From positions 806,001 through 870,000 of the forward strand of contig CM066289.1 in NCBI GenBank assembly GCA_033816765.1: a stretch of 64,000 nt of DNA, in the 5' to 3' direction. The DNA comes from Nothopassalora personata (taxonomy: Eukaryota > Ascomycota > Dothideomycetes > Mycosphaerellales > Mycosphaerellaceae). The notes under the pieces were generated by a model. It saw only the letters and a program-made list of their open reading frames with translations. It had not been told where the DNA came from and made no database searches. Both the position numbers and the translations under genes were made by a program. Each line of letters opens with the position of its first letter. Positions within the stretch are counted from its first letter, which is position 1. This document shows positions 29,401-37,790 of this stretch, piece after piece.

Positions 29401-31488
29401 ATATACATCAAGAACATCTATGGCGGATACAGCCTGTTCGTTCCACCAGAGTCAGAAGATGCCCTTGATGAAGGAGAAGTGCCGGTGCGCACTCGCATCG
29501 TGCAAGCTTTCCATGACCATGCCGCAGCGGGCCACATGGGAGATGAAAAGACTTACGAACTCGTTGCTCGCAATTATACTTGGCCAGGCATGGCTCGTTT
29601 TGTCAAGAAATACGTCCGAGCTTGTCGCACTTGCCACACGAACAAGAGCACCAACATCCAGTACCCTGGACTGTTGAAGCCGTTGCCTGTACCATTCGGC
29701 GCATGGGAAGACATTGCTGTCGACTTCGTCGTCAAACTGCCGGAGGGGAAGAGTGCGGTGGATGGACGAACATACGAGAACATCATGACGGTCACATGCC
29801 GCCTTACCAAGGAAAGACACATCATTCCTGTCCTCTCGATGACCGCCGAACATTGTGCCTTGGTGTTCTTGAAGTACGTGTTCAGCAGACATGGGCTTCC
29901 CAAGTCCATCGTCTCAGATCGCGGCACGCAATGGGTATCGGCCTTTTGGCGAAGGATCTGTGCCCTCCTAGGCATCAACCAGAAGCTCTCATCTTCATAT
30001 CACCCGGAGACGGACGGCCAGTCGGAGAACACGAACAAGGTGATGGAACAGTACCTCCGCATGTTCGTCAATTACGCTCAGGATGACTGGCCGGATTGGG
30101 CCCCGTTGGCCGAGTTTACTGCTAACAACGCCGTATCAGCTACAACAGGGGTATCACCGTTCTACGCCAACACAGGACGTAACCCACGCTTTTCCGAGCT
30201 CCACCTCGAGCTCCCAATGCCACTTATGCCACACAGGCAACGACTCGACGCGGAGTCAGCAGACAGGTTCGCAAGAAAGATGCATGACATGCAGGAGTTC
30301 CTACGACAGCAAATGGCCCTCGCCCAAGCCGTCCAAGCCGAATACGCAAACCAAAACCGTACACCAGCACCACGATACGTCGAAGGTAACGAGGTATGGG
30401 TGAGCACCGAGAACTGGGAGATGGAGAGACCGTCTAGGAAGTTGGACGTGAAGTGGTCAGGTCCGCACGTGATCACGGAGGTGCTGCCGGGGAACACCTA
30501 TAAAGTGGAGCTGCCGCCCACTATGAATATTGACAACCGCTTCCACTCACACCTTCTAGCACCGGTTCATCCTCCAGTCGAAGGGCAAGTACAACCTGCG
30601 CCTCCACCGATACGAATCGTGGACGACGAACAACACGAAACCAACCCAGCCGAGCCCGACTTTTGGGAAGTGGAGGAGGTGTTGGATTGCAAGAAGAGAT
30701 GGCCGAGAGGAAGAACACCTAGAGGTGGTGTGAAAGAGCCATATTATGAGTACTTGGTGAAGTACGTTGGATACCTAGAACCATCCTATGAAGCTGCGGG
30801 CCAGGTCATTGAGACAGCCGCCGCCTCTGTCGCCGACTTTCACCATAACCATCCTCGAGCAACCAGACCACCTGGTTTTCAACCTCCTGCAGACTGGGTT
30901 GCCAATGAGGATGCCACGGGCATGCGACTGGCGCGTGACTCAGCACTCAATGCAGCAGCGATGGCTCTGATGCCGGTGGGACCTGGACTCAGGACTTGTG
31001 AGAAAGAGAGCGATACGCGTCGCGATGACGATCTTTCTCGACAAACAGACCAAGTAACAGGAGTGGATCTGCTGATTGGCGCGAGTCATGACGACAGTGA
31101 AGCTGATGCGCATCAGATCGCAGTGTGTAGCCGCCTGGATGGCGCGAGTCACTACGGCACAGGGTACCTGTGTGAAGAGCTGGGTACACACACCGAGAAA
31201 GACACCGTCCGGACAGTAGCTGAGGCTGCTGCGCCGTGTCGCCGCGAAAGTCTGCCTGCGTTACGTAGCGTCATAGATGGTTACGCGGAGGACGAGGAAG
31301 TCGACACTGTGACGGATGATGAGTTGATAGACGACGAGAAGTTCGCGAAGGCAATGATGGATACGATGGATAGGAGAGGACAGAGTGCTCCGGAGCGCAC
31401 TCTCAGAGGGGGGGGTAGTGTCACCGTACCGGCGCCCATTCACCTCGATCCGCGCGCACGTGCGTGGGCACCACAAGCGCGCCGCTGA
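26374..31488 (+). CDS. Gypsy-2 Pol polyprotein (PR-RT-RNase H-IN-chromodomain)
   Basis: Open from 26374, overlapping gag by 115 bp in the -1 frame; entry by frameshift at 26476-26482 would give Pol starting near [14 protein letters not shown]. Domains: a protease whose active-site region reads FHDDGANST, so the usual D-S/T-G is D-D-G here; RT with [30 protein letters not shown] and [10 protein letters not shown]; RNase H with [16 protein letters not shown] and [15 protein letters not shown]; integrase with [10 protein letters not shown] ... CRTCH, [23 protein letters not shown] and [14 protein letters not shown]; and a chromodomain near 1420-1480 ([14 protein letters not shown] ... [18 protein letters not shown]). 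A ~190-residue acidic tail follows. The stop lies 70 bp inside the 3' LTR. RT and integrase catalytic residues are all present. Confidence 0.95.
   Translation: [1704 protein letters not shown]
26476..26488 (+). promoter_or_regulatory. Gypsy-2 -1 ribosomal frameshift site (GGGAAAC)
   Basis: The gag frame ends GCG GGA AAC GCC TAG. G_GGA_AAC is a canonical -1 slippery heptamer, one codon before the stop, inside the gag/pol overlap. It matches the Gypsy-1 site in sequence class and spacing. Confidence 0.8.
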
Positions 31489-31611
31489 CTAAGCCGCTGA
31501 CTAATCGGCTTGGCGCTCCCTTAAGTATCTCGCGCTCTCCGCGCCTCTCTTAGATAGCTATCTATTCGACTTGTACCTTATCCGACCACGTGCTTGCACC
31601 TGCTTGTGACA
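31419..31611 (+). repeat. 3' LTR of Gypsy-2
   Basis: 193 bp; 192 match the 5' LTR. Followed by GCTAG (31612-31616). Confidence 0.95.
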
Positions 31612-31616
31612 GCTAG

Positions 31617-32650
31617 AAGCGAGTCACTAACCCTATAAACCTTTAAGGGGAGCTATGCAGCTAGAGGGAGAGCTGCTGCAGTATAGTAACTAACCTAAAA
31701 CATAAAGGGCTTCGCAACAAGACTCCCCTAACTAAGGTCAGTCTTAGGGGGAGCATAGGACAGAAGATTCACGTCCACTATTTAGAGACACATCCCCCTA
31801 GCTCTAGGAATAGTCTCCTATAGAGCATACCCAGCTCTAGGAACAATCTCCTATAGAGCACACCTAGCTCTAGGAACAATCCCCTATAGAGCATAAGCCT
31901 TAGACTTTATAGTCTAAAGAGCTACACTAAGAAGACATAGCCCTAGCTATGTAAGAAGACCCTAATTAGGCTATAACACTATTCTACCCTACCCTACACA
32001 TTAGCAAGAGGAAGAGAGATAGGACTTATAAGCCTATAAAGACCAAATAAGCCAAGGTCTATCCTAAGCTAACTAGGAGAAGTTTAAGACAGAACAGATC
32101 CTATTATAATTACAGTAAACTTAAGAAAGTATTCGCTATAATAGCTATAGATAATGTAAAGAAGGGGAAGCTAGCAGATCCTACTACCCTAACTAAAGCA
32201 TTAAACAGACCTAATAGAGCTAAATAGATTAGGGCAATTAGAAAGGAATTTAACTCCTTAGAAGACATAGAATGTGTTGTATAGATCCCATTATAGAAAG
32301 TCCCTAAGGGTAGGAAACTGCTTATAGGAAAATGGGTCCTACACTATAAGTATCTTCCTAATAGGTCTATTAAGAAGCGTAGAGCTAGATAGGTAGTAAA
32401 GGGGTTTACTTAAAAGCAAGGGATAGACTATATTAAAACCTTTGCTCCAACCCTAAGGCTACTAACAAGCAGGATTCTCCTAGCCCTATGCACAGTCCTT
32501 AGCTAGAAGAGGAGACAGATTAATGTTAAAACAGCATTTATAAACCCTAACATTAATAGACCTTTATACATTAAACCACTAGAAGGGGCAGAACTTATTA
32601 AGAAGGATCCATCTAACAAAGTCCTAGAAATTAAGAAGGGACTATATAGA
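31617..32650 (+). pseudogene. Outer Copia integrase-RT linker and N-terminal RT, RIP-mutated
   Basis: The host element resumes with a linker containing a 33-bp tandem repeat. From about 32210 comes the Copia RT: IRAIRKEFNSLEDIECVV, GKWVLHYKYLPNRSIKKRRA, VVKGFT, stop, KQGIDYIKTFAPTLRLLT. Stops again replace Gln and Trp. It is interrupted at 32650 by a solo LTR. Confidence 0.8.
31797..31895 (+). repeat. Three tandem 33-bp repeats in the outer Copia linker
   Basis: Units at 31797-31829, 31830-31862 and 31863-31895 share CTCTAGGAA and CCTATAGAGCA. A 33-bp unit is 11 codons, so this was probably an in-frame peptide repeat in the integrase-RT linker. Confidence 0.8.
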
Positions 32651-32842
32651 TGTCACGAAGCGACCTTGATTTGGATGTTCGGTCACGTGATCAGGGTCAC
32701 GTGATCTCCCGGCGCTAGCGCGACGCCTCGGCGCTTTGCTTTATCTTTCGTACTTCGCGCGTTACCTCTAGATACTTCGTCTAACTACGTCTCTATTCCC
32801 TACACCCTACGTTTCCCTCTTACACTCGTAGGCCTCGTGTCA
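32651..32842 (+). repeat. Solo LTR of a third Gypsy family
   Basis: 192 bp beginning TGTCAC and ending GTGTCA, flanked by a perfect ATAGA duplication (32646-32650, 32843-32847). It is GC-rich and unmutated within AT-rich host sequence. Its internal layout (TTATCT box near 32740, CTCTAGATACTTCG near 32767, then TCTAACTACG) parallels the Gypsy-1 LTR, so it is a related but distinct family. LTR-LTR recombination has removed the internal part. Confidence 0.9.
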
Positions 32843-32847
32843 ATAGA

Positions 32848-33890
32848 TTGAAACAAGCTACAAACCTCTAGTACTATAATGCTAAGGAAGCTCTAGAAGA
32901 ATTAGGCCTAAAGAGACTTAATTCTAATACATGTCTTTTTTAGGGGGAGAATCTTTTAGTTCTCCTATATATAGATAACTTTTAGATCTTCAGCGATAGT
33001 AATTAGAAGATTGACAAGTTCATTGCTAGACTAAAGAAGAAGTACTCTATTAAAACTGTTAATACCAACCTTTTCCTAGGCATATAACTAAAGAGTAAAA
33101 AGAATAGAGATCTCTATGTCTCCTAAAAGCACTATGCTTTAGAGAAACTTTAGAAACATAGCCTAGACTTAGCTAAAAGTGTCAAGTATCCCCTTAACCG
33201 CCTATATAAAGCTTATAAAGAGCAATGTAATATATAGGATTACAATCTGTTCAACACATTAATTAGGGAACTCTAGTACCTAGCCAACTAGACTAGGCTA
33301 GATATCTCCTATGCAACAAATCACCTAGCTAAATTCTTAGCTAATCCTTTAGCAGAACATATTGCTGTAGCAAAGCATGTTTAGAGATATATTGCTAGAA
33401 CAATTAACAAGTGCCTAATCTTTAGAAAAACACAATCCCTAAAGCTAGAGATCTACATAGACTCTAATTTCTCTAGAGATCCAATAGGTAGATTAACCTT
33501 AGGACTCCTAGTCAAAATAGCTAGAAGTCCTATTATCTAGAAATCCAACCTATAGAAGGAGATAGTGCTATTAAGCACTAAAGCAGAGTATATAGCCTTG
33601 ACTAAATGCTACAGGGAAGTAATATAGTTGAGAAATCTACTCTATAAAACCTAGAAAATAACTAACTACAAAGCTTAAGCCTTTAAGATCTTTATAGACA
33701 ACTAGTCTACTATTAAGCTAGTTAGAGATTATACTAACTATAGAAGAACTAAGCATGTTAGACTAAGGAACCATTTTTGTAGACATGTTTATAAAGAAGG
33801 CTTAATTGTAGTTAAGTATATCCCTACTATATAGCAGCTTATAGATTAGCTTATAAAGCTAAAGTCACTAAACTATATTCTCTAAGGGAG
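32848..33890 (+). pseudogene. Outer Copia RT C-terminus and RNase H, RIP-mutated
   Basis: The frame reads LLVLLYIDNF (the Copia YVDD-type strand, here YIDN after mutation), FIARLKKKYSIKTVN, TRLDISYATNHLAKFLANP, EIYIDSNFSRDPIGR and LLSTKAEYIALTKC (the RNase H 'STAEAEY' motif), with TAG/TAA in place of Gln or Trp. The expected end of pol is near 33880. Confidence 0.8.
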
Positions 33891-35831
33891 GCTTCTAGAG
33901 ACTAACTACACTTTCATTTGTATATAGCAAGACCTTCATTTGTTTATAAGTATTTATAAAGCAATATCTCATTTGTTTAGAGACAGTAGAGGAAAGTTTT
34001 TATTTATTAGCTTTAAGGGCTGGATTTATTTAGGGTATTATATATCTTACTATGCTTATGCAACTAGACTATAGAGAGGCCTAGTTTAGAACCGCCTTTT
34101 AAGGCAAGATCTAGTTCATTATTATAGACTCCAATTTAGGGGAGCTATAGTAACAAAACAAAAGGAAATAGAGAAGTAGACCGCCCTTGCTTATAACGGC
34201 TATTTTATCCTTTAGCCCTAACTAAATCACTAAGACCTAATGCAAGTACACTATCTAGACTACTACTTACTACTAAAACTACTAGAGCCTCTAGAACCCC
34301 TCTTATAGGAACTCGAGTTTAATATAGCACCCTCCTAAAAGTTATTATTAGTACCTAAGCGCTGCAGGAACTAACGAATTAAGGTAGTAACCTCATCCTA
34401 AGAGAGGGAGTTAGAGAATAGGAGGCGAAGCTCTAGGAGGACAGTTCTAGAACTATTACTAGGAGCCCTAGGGATGCTTAGGCGCCAATCCACATCGCTA
34501 GGAATAAGCTAGGTAGGTAGCATCTAAAGACTATATCTAGAGGTACTTATGCTAGGAGAGTATAGAACTAGAGATAGGAAGCTCTTACGTAGAGGACTGC
34601 TACGCATAATAGGAGGAGATCGACTATACTATGCACTACCCTAGAATACAGCACTAGCGGAGCGAGTATAACCTATACTAGGCTACTAGTAGGTTCTAGA
34701 TAGACTAGCGGCACTCTACTATAGGGTCCGTAGAGAGAAGAAGCTACACTTATCGTAATAATTGTTAAGAGCGTAGTTAGTATAGCAGCCCTTAAACTAT
34801 CCTAGAATAGTATAGCAGCTAGAAAAGGGAAGGTTAGATCTCTCCTTATAGCGGTTGTAGGCGCTACCGAAGTGCTAAACAAGATAGTCTATAGCGGAAG
34901 CCCACAAGGTAGGAAGGTAGTTCTAACTACTATTAAGGGTTATAGTAATAGTGTTAGAAATACGACCTTAAGGGTTAACTATTATATAATCAAAATCCTA
35001 GGCAGCCGCGTTGATCTAACCCTAGTTCGGTAGATTAGTAATACTACCCTTAGTAGTTAGAAGCTTCTTCTTATAGAAGGCAACCTTAAGGGATGCTATA
35101 GTAAGCTGTAAGGTTATATTCTTCTTAGTAATCTTGCGCTTGCTCTCGATGATCTGCTTAACTAGTCTAAGTGCCTTAATAAGGGTCTTACGCTTAGAGA
35201 TCCTACTAGATATAGGCAGACCCTTTCTACTATTACTAGGAGGACGCTTATTAGGATCTTAATCGTCACTAGAGCTAGATCTACTACTAAAGACATTGCT
35301 AGTACTACTAAACTAGTTTATAGGAGTCCACTTAACAACATCTACTATAATGCTACTTACAAGTTAGCAACACCCTTAAAACACTATTATATATATAGCA
35401 TACCTTACTAAAAGCTTCTTAAAAAGCTTTAAGAATATGTATATAGTAGTTGTTAGGGTGTATAAGTGTGTAGTAGTCTAAAAAGGTAGGAAGAGAGGTA
35501 TAAAGTAGTATAAAGTAGAGAGAGTTGTTTAGTAAAGAACTAGCTTCTTTTATGCGTACCTACGAGGTTTGTGCGTTACTACCTAGCTAGACCTTCTTAA
35601 GCCGAGAGAACCTTCTGTTCACTTCTAAAAGCGGAAAGATAAGGCCTAAGTATGTCTAAGAGTAGGTCTCTTGTATATGCAAATCTAACAAGATTACTGT
35701 CCTTAGCATGTGCTTACTTATAGTAGAAACCTGGTATCTAGAACTAGTAAAGGTGTTCGAGACTAATACAGCAATATAGGTAATATTAAGTTGATTAGAC
35801 TGTCTTTATAGTAGTCAGTCTAAAGGGGGAG
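33891..35831. other. Extra ~1.9 kb between outer Copia pol and its 3' LTR
   Basis: Copia pol normally ends close to the polypurine tract, but about 1.9 kb of RIP-mutated AT-rich sequence follows here. Read on the minus strand near 35290-35090 it gives a lysine-rich stretch (RKTLIKALRLVKQIIESK, then KNITLQLTIASLKVAFYKKK) with RIP-type stops; a plus-strand reading near 34380-34750 is also fairly open. It may be an additional ORF of the element or a fragment of another inserted element. I do not recognise it. The polypurine tract TAAAGGGGGAG is just before 35832. Confidence 0.5.
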
Positions 35832-36007
35832 TGTTATAAATCAGGTGACCAAGGTCTATGTTAGTTAGGACTTGGCACACACACACTATATCACACTGTT
35901 TTCTATAGCCAGATAGTCTCACACCTTGTGGCAATTCATAAGGGTTACTAATCCACCCTATCGTTTCAATCTGGAAGCTTGTACTCGTCAAATACCTATT
36001 TACAACA
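35832..36007 (+). repeat. 3' LTR of the outer Copia element
   Basis: 176 bp matching 9278-9454; followed by the GTAGT duplication (36008-36012). Confidence 0.92.
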
Positions 36008-36012
36008 GTAGT

Positions 36013-36638
36013 GAAGCGGTGAACCGAACGCGGAATTAGAGGAGCAGCATTCGAAAGCACCCACTTTCCTACGGAGCTATTTCAGCGCCTGAAAACCAGA
36101 CAGATTGCAGTTTATCTTCCAGTCGGGTCTTCGCTGACACGCGGTGATGAGCTGTACGTCCGCTGTCAATGTCTTCATTAAGCTCTTTCCTAACGCAGAC
36201 TTTCCTGGTTGACAATAATCACGTCTCTGTCGGAAACGGCGCCATAACGCTTGGTTGGCAGGGCGAAAGCGGCGTAGAACAAACGAGTTCAAGCGCCGAA
36301 TCTCGAGATGTCGCATGCCAACCCCTCGTGGACGTCGATGGCTTTATGTCTGGGCAAGCCACCGCTGGCCACCGGGACCTCAGGAAGCCAAGCTTGATAT
36401 ATCCCACATACCCGTCTGCTCGCTGGAAGGTTGGATGAACGAGATGTAGAGGAAAGAATGTGGTGGGCTTCGCCTTGCAGCCAGTCCGCGAAGCAACATC
36501 GTGTTTATGCATTAAGCATGCGCAGGCCACATGTCAAGACCCTTAGCGCTGTTTGCCACGCCATCGCGACGCCATGTACTGCGCATCTGTGCACGTCGTT
36601 CACTGTCTGTATAGGGTATCGGTCTGACAGCACCCGCT
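36013..36638. other. Right flank of the nest, no gene recognised
   Basis: About 620 bases of normal base composition. Open frames on both strands reach ~100 codons (36219-36530 minus) but none has recognisable features or an obvious partner on the left flank. Confidence 0.5.
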
Positions 36639-37790
36639 CTACGGATCCATAGGGTCGATAGGGTCAATCAGGTCATTCCTGCTATTTGGCCTCCACTCCA
36701 CTGAGAAATTACCAATCTTTGGACCAACCTCTCCCGTTACATACCCCAACTCTCTCGTACACCTCGCGGCAAAACTCTGACTCGCAATGTCGTCCCGCTG
36801 GCTCCTATCAGAGACGATGAGTACTGGCTTATCCATCGGCGCGCCCAGTACTCTCAAAGCCCTAGCTGTGTTGCGAAGATTTGTTGTGGTGTGTCGAGCA
36901 TTCGGCTCAATGACGATGGATGCGTTATCGACGTGGTATTGGTCTTTGAGCCAACGACCCATCTCTAGCCCCTCGTTGTAGATTGTCTTGTTGGGATGCA
37001 CATTGCCGCCGGAGGGGATCATGAAGGGGGCGACATTGCCTTTGTTGAATTCCTGGACGGCGACGCGAAGACGAGTTTTGCCCAGGAAGGAGAGCGGGAC
37101 ACCATATATCTCAGGTCCGAACCCTGGGATGAGGATGGCGGAGTACTCGTACTTGCACCAATCGAGGTTCTTGGCTTTCGCAAGCGCTGGTGCATTTTGA
37201 CGTTGCCAGAGGTCCGGGAAGAAGAGAACATTGTCGCGATCGTTCGCATCTAGAAGTATGAGGCCAATTTCGACAGCGTCCCAAGGTGGTGTTGTGATTG
37301 CCGTCGACTCCGTGAGTTGGTAAGTCCGTAATGTCTCCAAGAACAGTCTATAGTCTGATGAGTTGGCTGGGTATGAGATGGCATCGATTTCTGGATAGCT
37401 CGGCGCGTCGCCGTTGCCGTATACCTCTAGCAGTCTGTTGATGGCATTGACATACTGCGGCCAGACTTGGAGCAGTGATGCGGGCGCATGGATGGCGTTG
37501 AGCGCACCAGTCAGGATCTGCTGGTCGTTACTGTTGATCTTGAAAGCTTCAATGATGCAGCCTGGCTCAGGTGTGCAGCCGATGCTTGCAGCCAGGCGAT
37601 CTTGTCGCGCCGTTTGGAGATTGCCGATCGTCTGTTGCACGTCGCGTGGCCAGGTTTTACTGTTGCTGCTCCAGAACATTGTGAGCTCCGGGAAGAGCCT
37701 TTGCGCAATGGCAGCTTCGAAAGCTGGAGCTGTGCCATTGGCTGCTAGAGCTGTGCCCGCGAAAATGAAGCAGATGCTGAGCGACCACAT
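36639..37790 (-). CDS. Secreted DUF218 (YdcF/SanA-like) domain protein
   Basis: The best start is the internal ATG at 37790, which gives a clean signal peptide (MWSLSICFIFAGTALA, then ANGT) and a 383-residue protein; the frame extends upstream to 37874 without a better start. The N-terminal half is helical. The C-terminal half (from about residue 210) is the DUF218 fold: SAILIPGFGPEIYGVPL, then a PSGGNVHP loop, YNEGLEMGRWLKD, the acidic/polar IVIEPNARHTTTNLRN segment characteristic of the family, and KPVLIVSDRSQRDDIASQSFA. Bacterial relatives work at the envelope; the biochemical role in fungi is not established. The C-terminus has a short repeat, DPIDPMDP. Export is inferred from the signal peptide. 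Confidence 0.82.
   Translation of the reverse strand: MWSLSICFIFAGTALAANGTAPAFEAAIAQRLFPELTMFWSSNSKTWPRDVQQTIGNLQTARQDRLAASIGCTPEPGCIIEAFKINSNDQQILTGALNAIHAPASLLQVWPQYVNAINRLLEVYGNGDAPSYPEIDAISYPANSSDYRLFLETLRTYQLTESTAITTPPWDAVEIGLILLDANDRDNVLFFPDLWQRQNAPALAKAKNLDWCKYEYSAILIPGFGPEIYGVPLSFLGKTRLRVAVQEFNKGNVAPFMIPSGGNVHPNKTIYNEGLEMGRWLKDQYHVDNASIVIEPNARHTTTNLRNTARALRVLGAPMDKPVLIVSDRSQRDDIASQSFAARCTRELGYVTGEVGPKIGNFSVEWRPNSRNDLIDPIDPMDP

Larger units (their letters stand above)
24073..31611 (+). mobile_element. Gypsy-2: chromovirus (Ty3/Gypsy), apparently complete
   Basis: 7539 bp between GCTAG duplications (24068-24072, 31612-31616). The 193-bp LTRs (24073-24265, 31419-31611) differ at one site only (AATTGG versus AATCGG). 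gag and pol are both uninterrupted, with pol in the -1 frame. The polypurine tract is AGAGGGGGGGGT before the 3' LTR. The two chromoviruses share architecture (slippery site, self-priming geometry, pol reading into the LTR) but their proteins and LTRs are clearly different families. All functions needed for transposition look present. Confidence 0.96.
9278..36007 (+). mobile_element. Outer, RIP-mutated Ty1/Copia retrotransposon carrying four nested insertions
   Basis: LTRs of 177 bp (9278-9454) and 176 bp (35832-36007) start TGTT and end AACA and are flanked by GTAGT. After subtracting four inserted elements and their 5-bp duplications, about 7.3 kb of host element remains in the order gag, protease, integrase, RT, RNase H, which is the Copia order. 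The coding sequence is very AT-rich with constant CTAG/CTATA/TTAG strings. TAG and TAA stand where Trp and Gln are expected in integrase and RT, as produced by CpA-to-TpA change on both strands. The two LTRs differ by about nine transitions, no transversion I could see and one 1-base indel. This is the signature of repeat-induced point mutation (RIP). The element is dead. Its gag-pol segments are 9455-9936, 14098-14530, 22084-24072, 31617-32650 and 32848-33890. Confidence 0.93.

Noticed and set aside
31638..36000. Tandem and palindromic TA/CTAG strings as a CRISPR-like or centromere-like array
   Set aside because: Repeats are irregular and follow from RIP-driven AT enrichment of a Copia element; readable integrase and RT segments run through them.
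9278..36007. TAG/TAA codons in the outer Copia element as possible stop-codon reassignment
   Set aside because: The same genome uses ordinary stops in all intact genes and in the nested elements; the changes are transitions in CpA context and also hit the non-coding LTRs, so RIP explains them.
36169..36530. Overlapping ~90-100 codon frames just right of the nest
   Set aside because: They occur on both strands over the same DNA, with no start context, domain or splice support.
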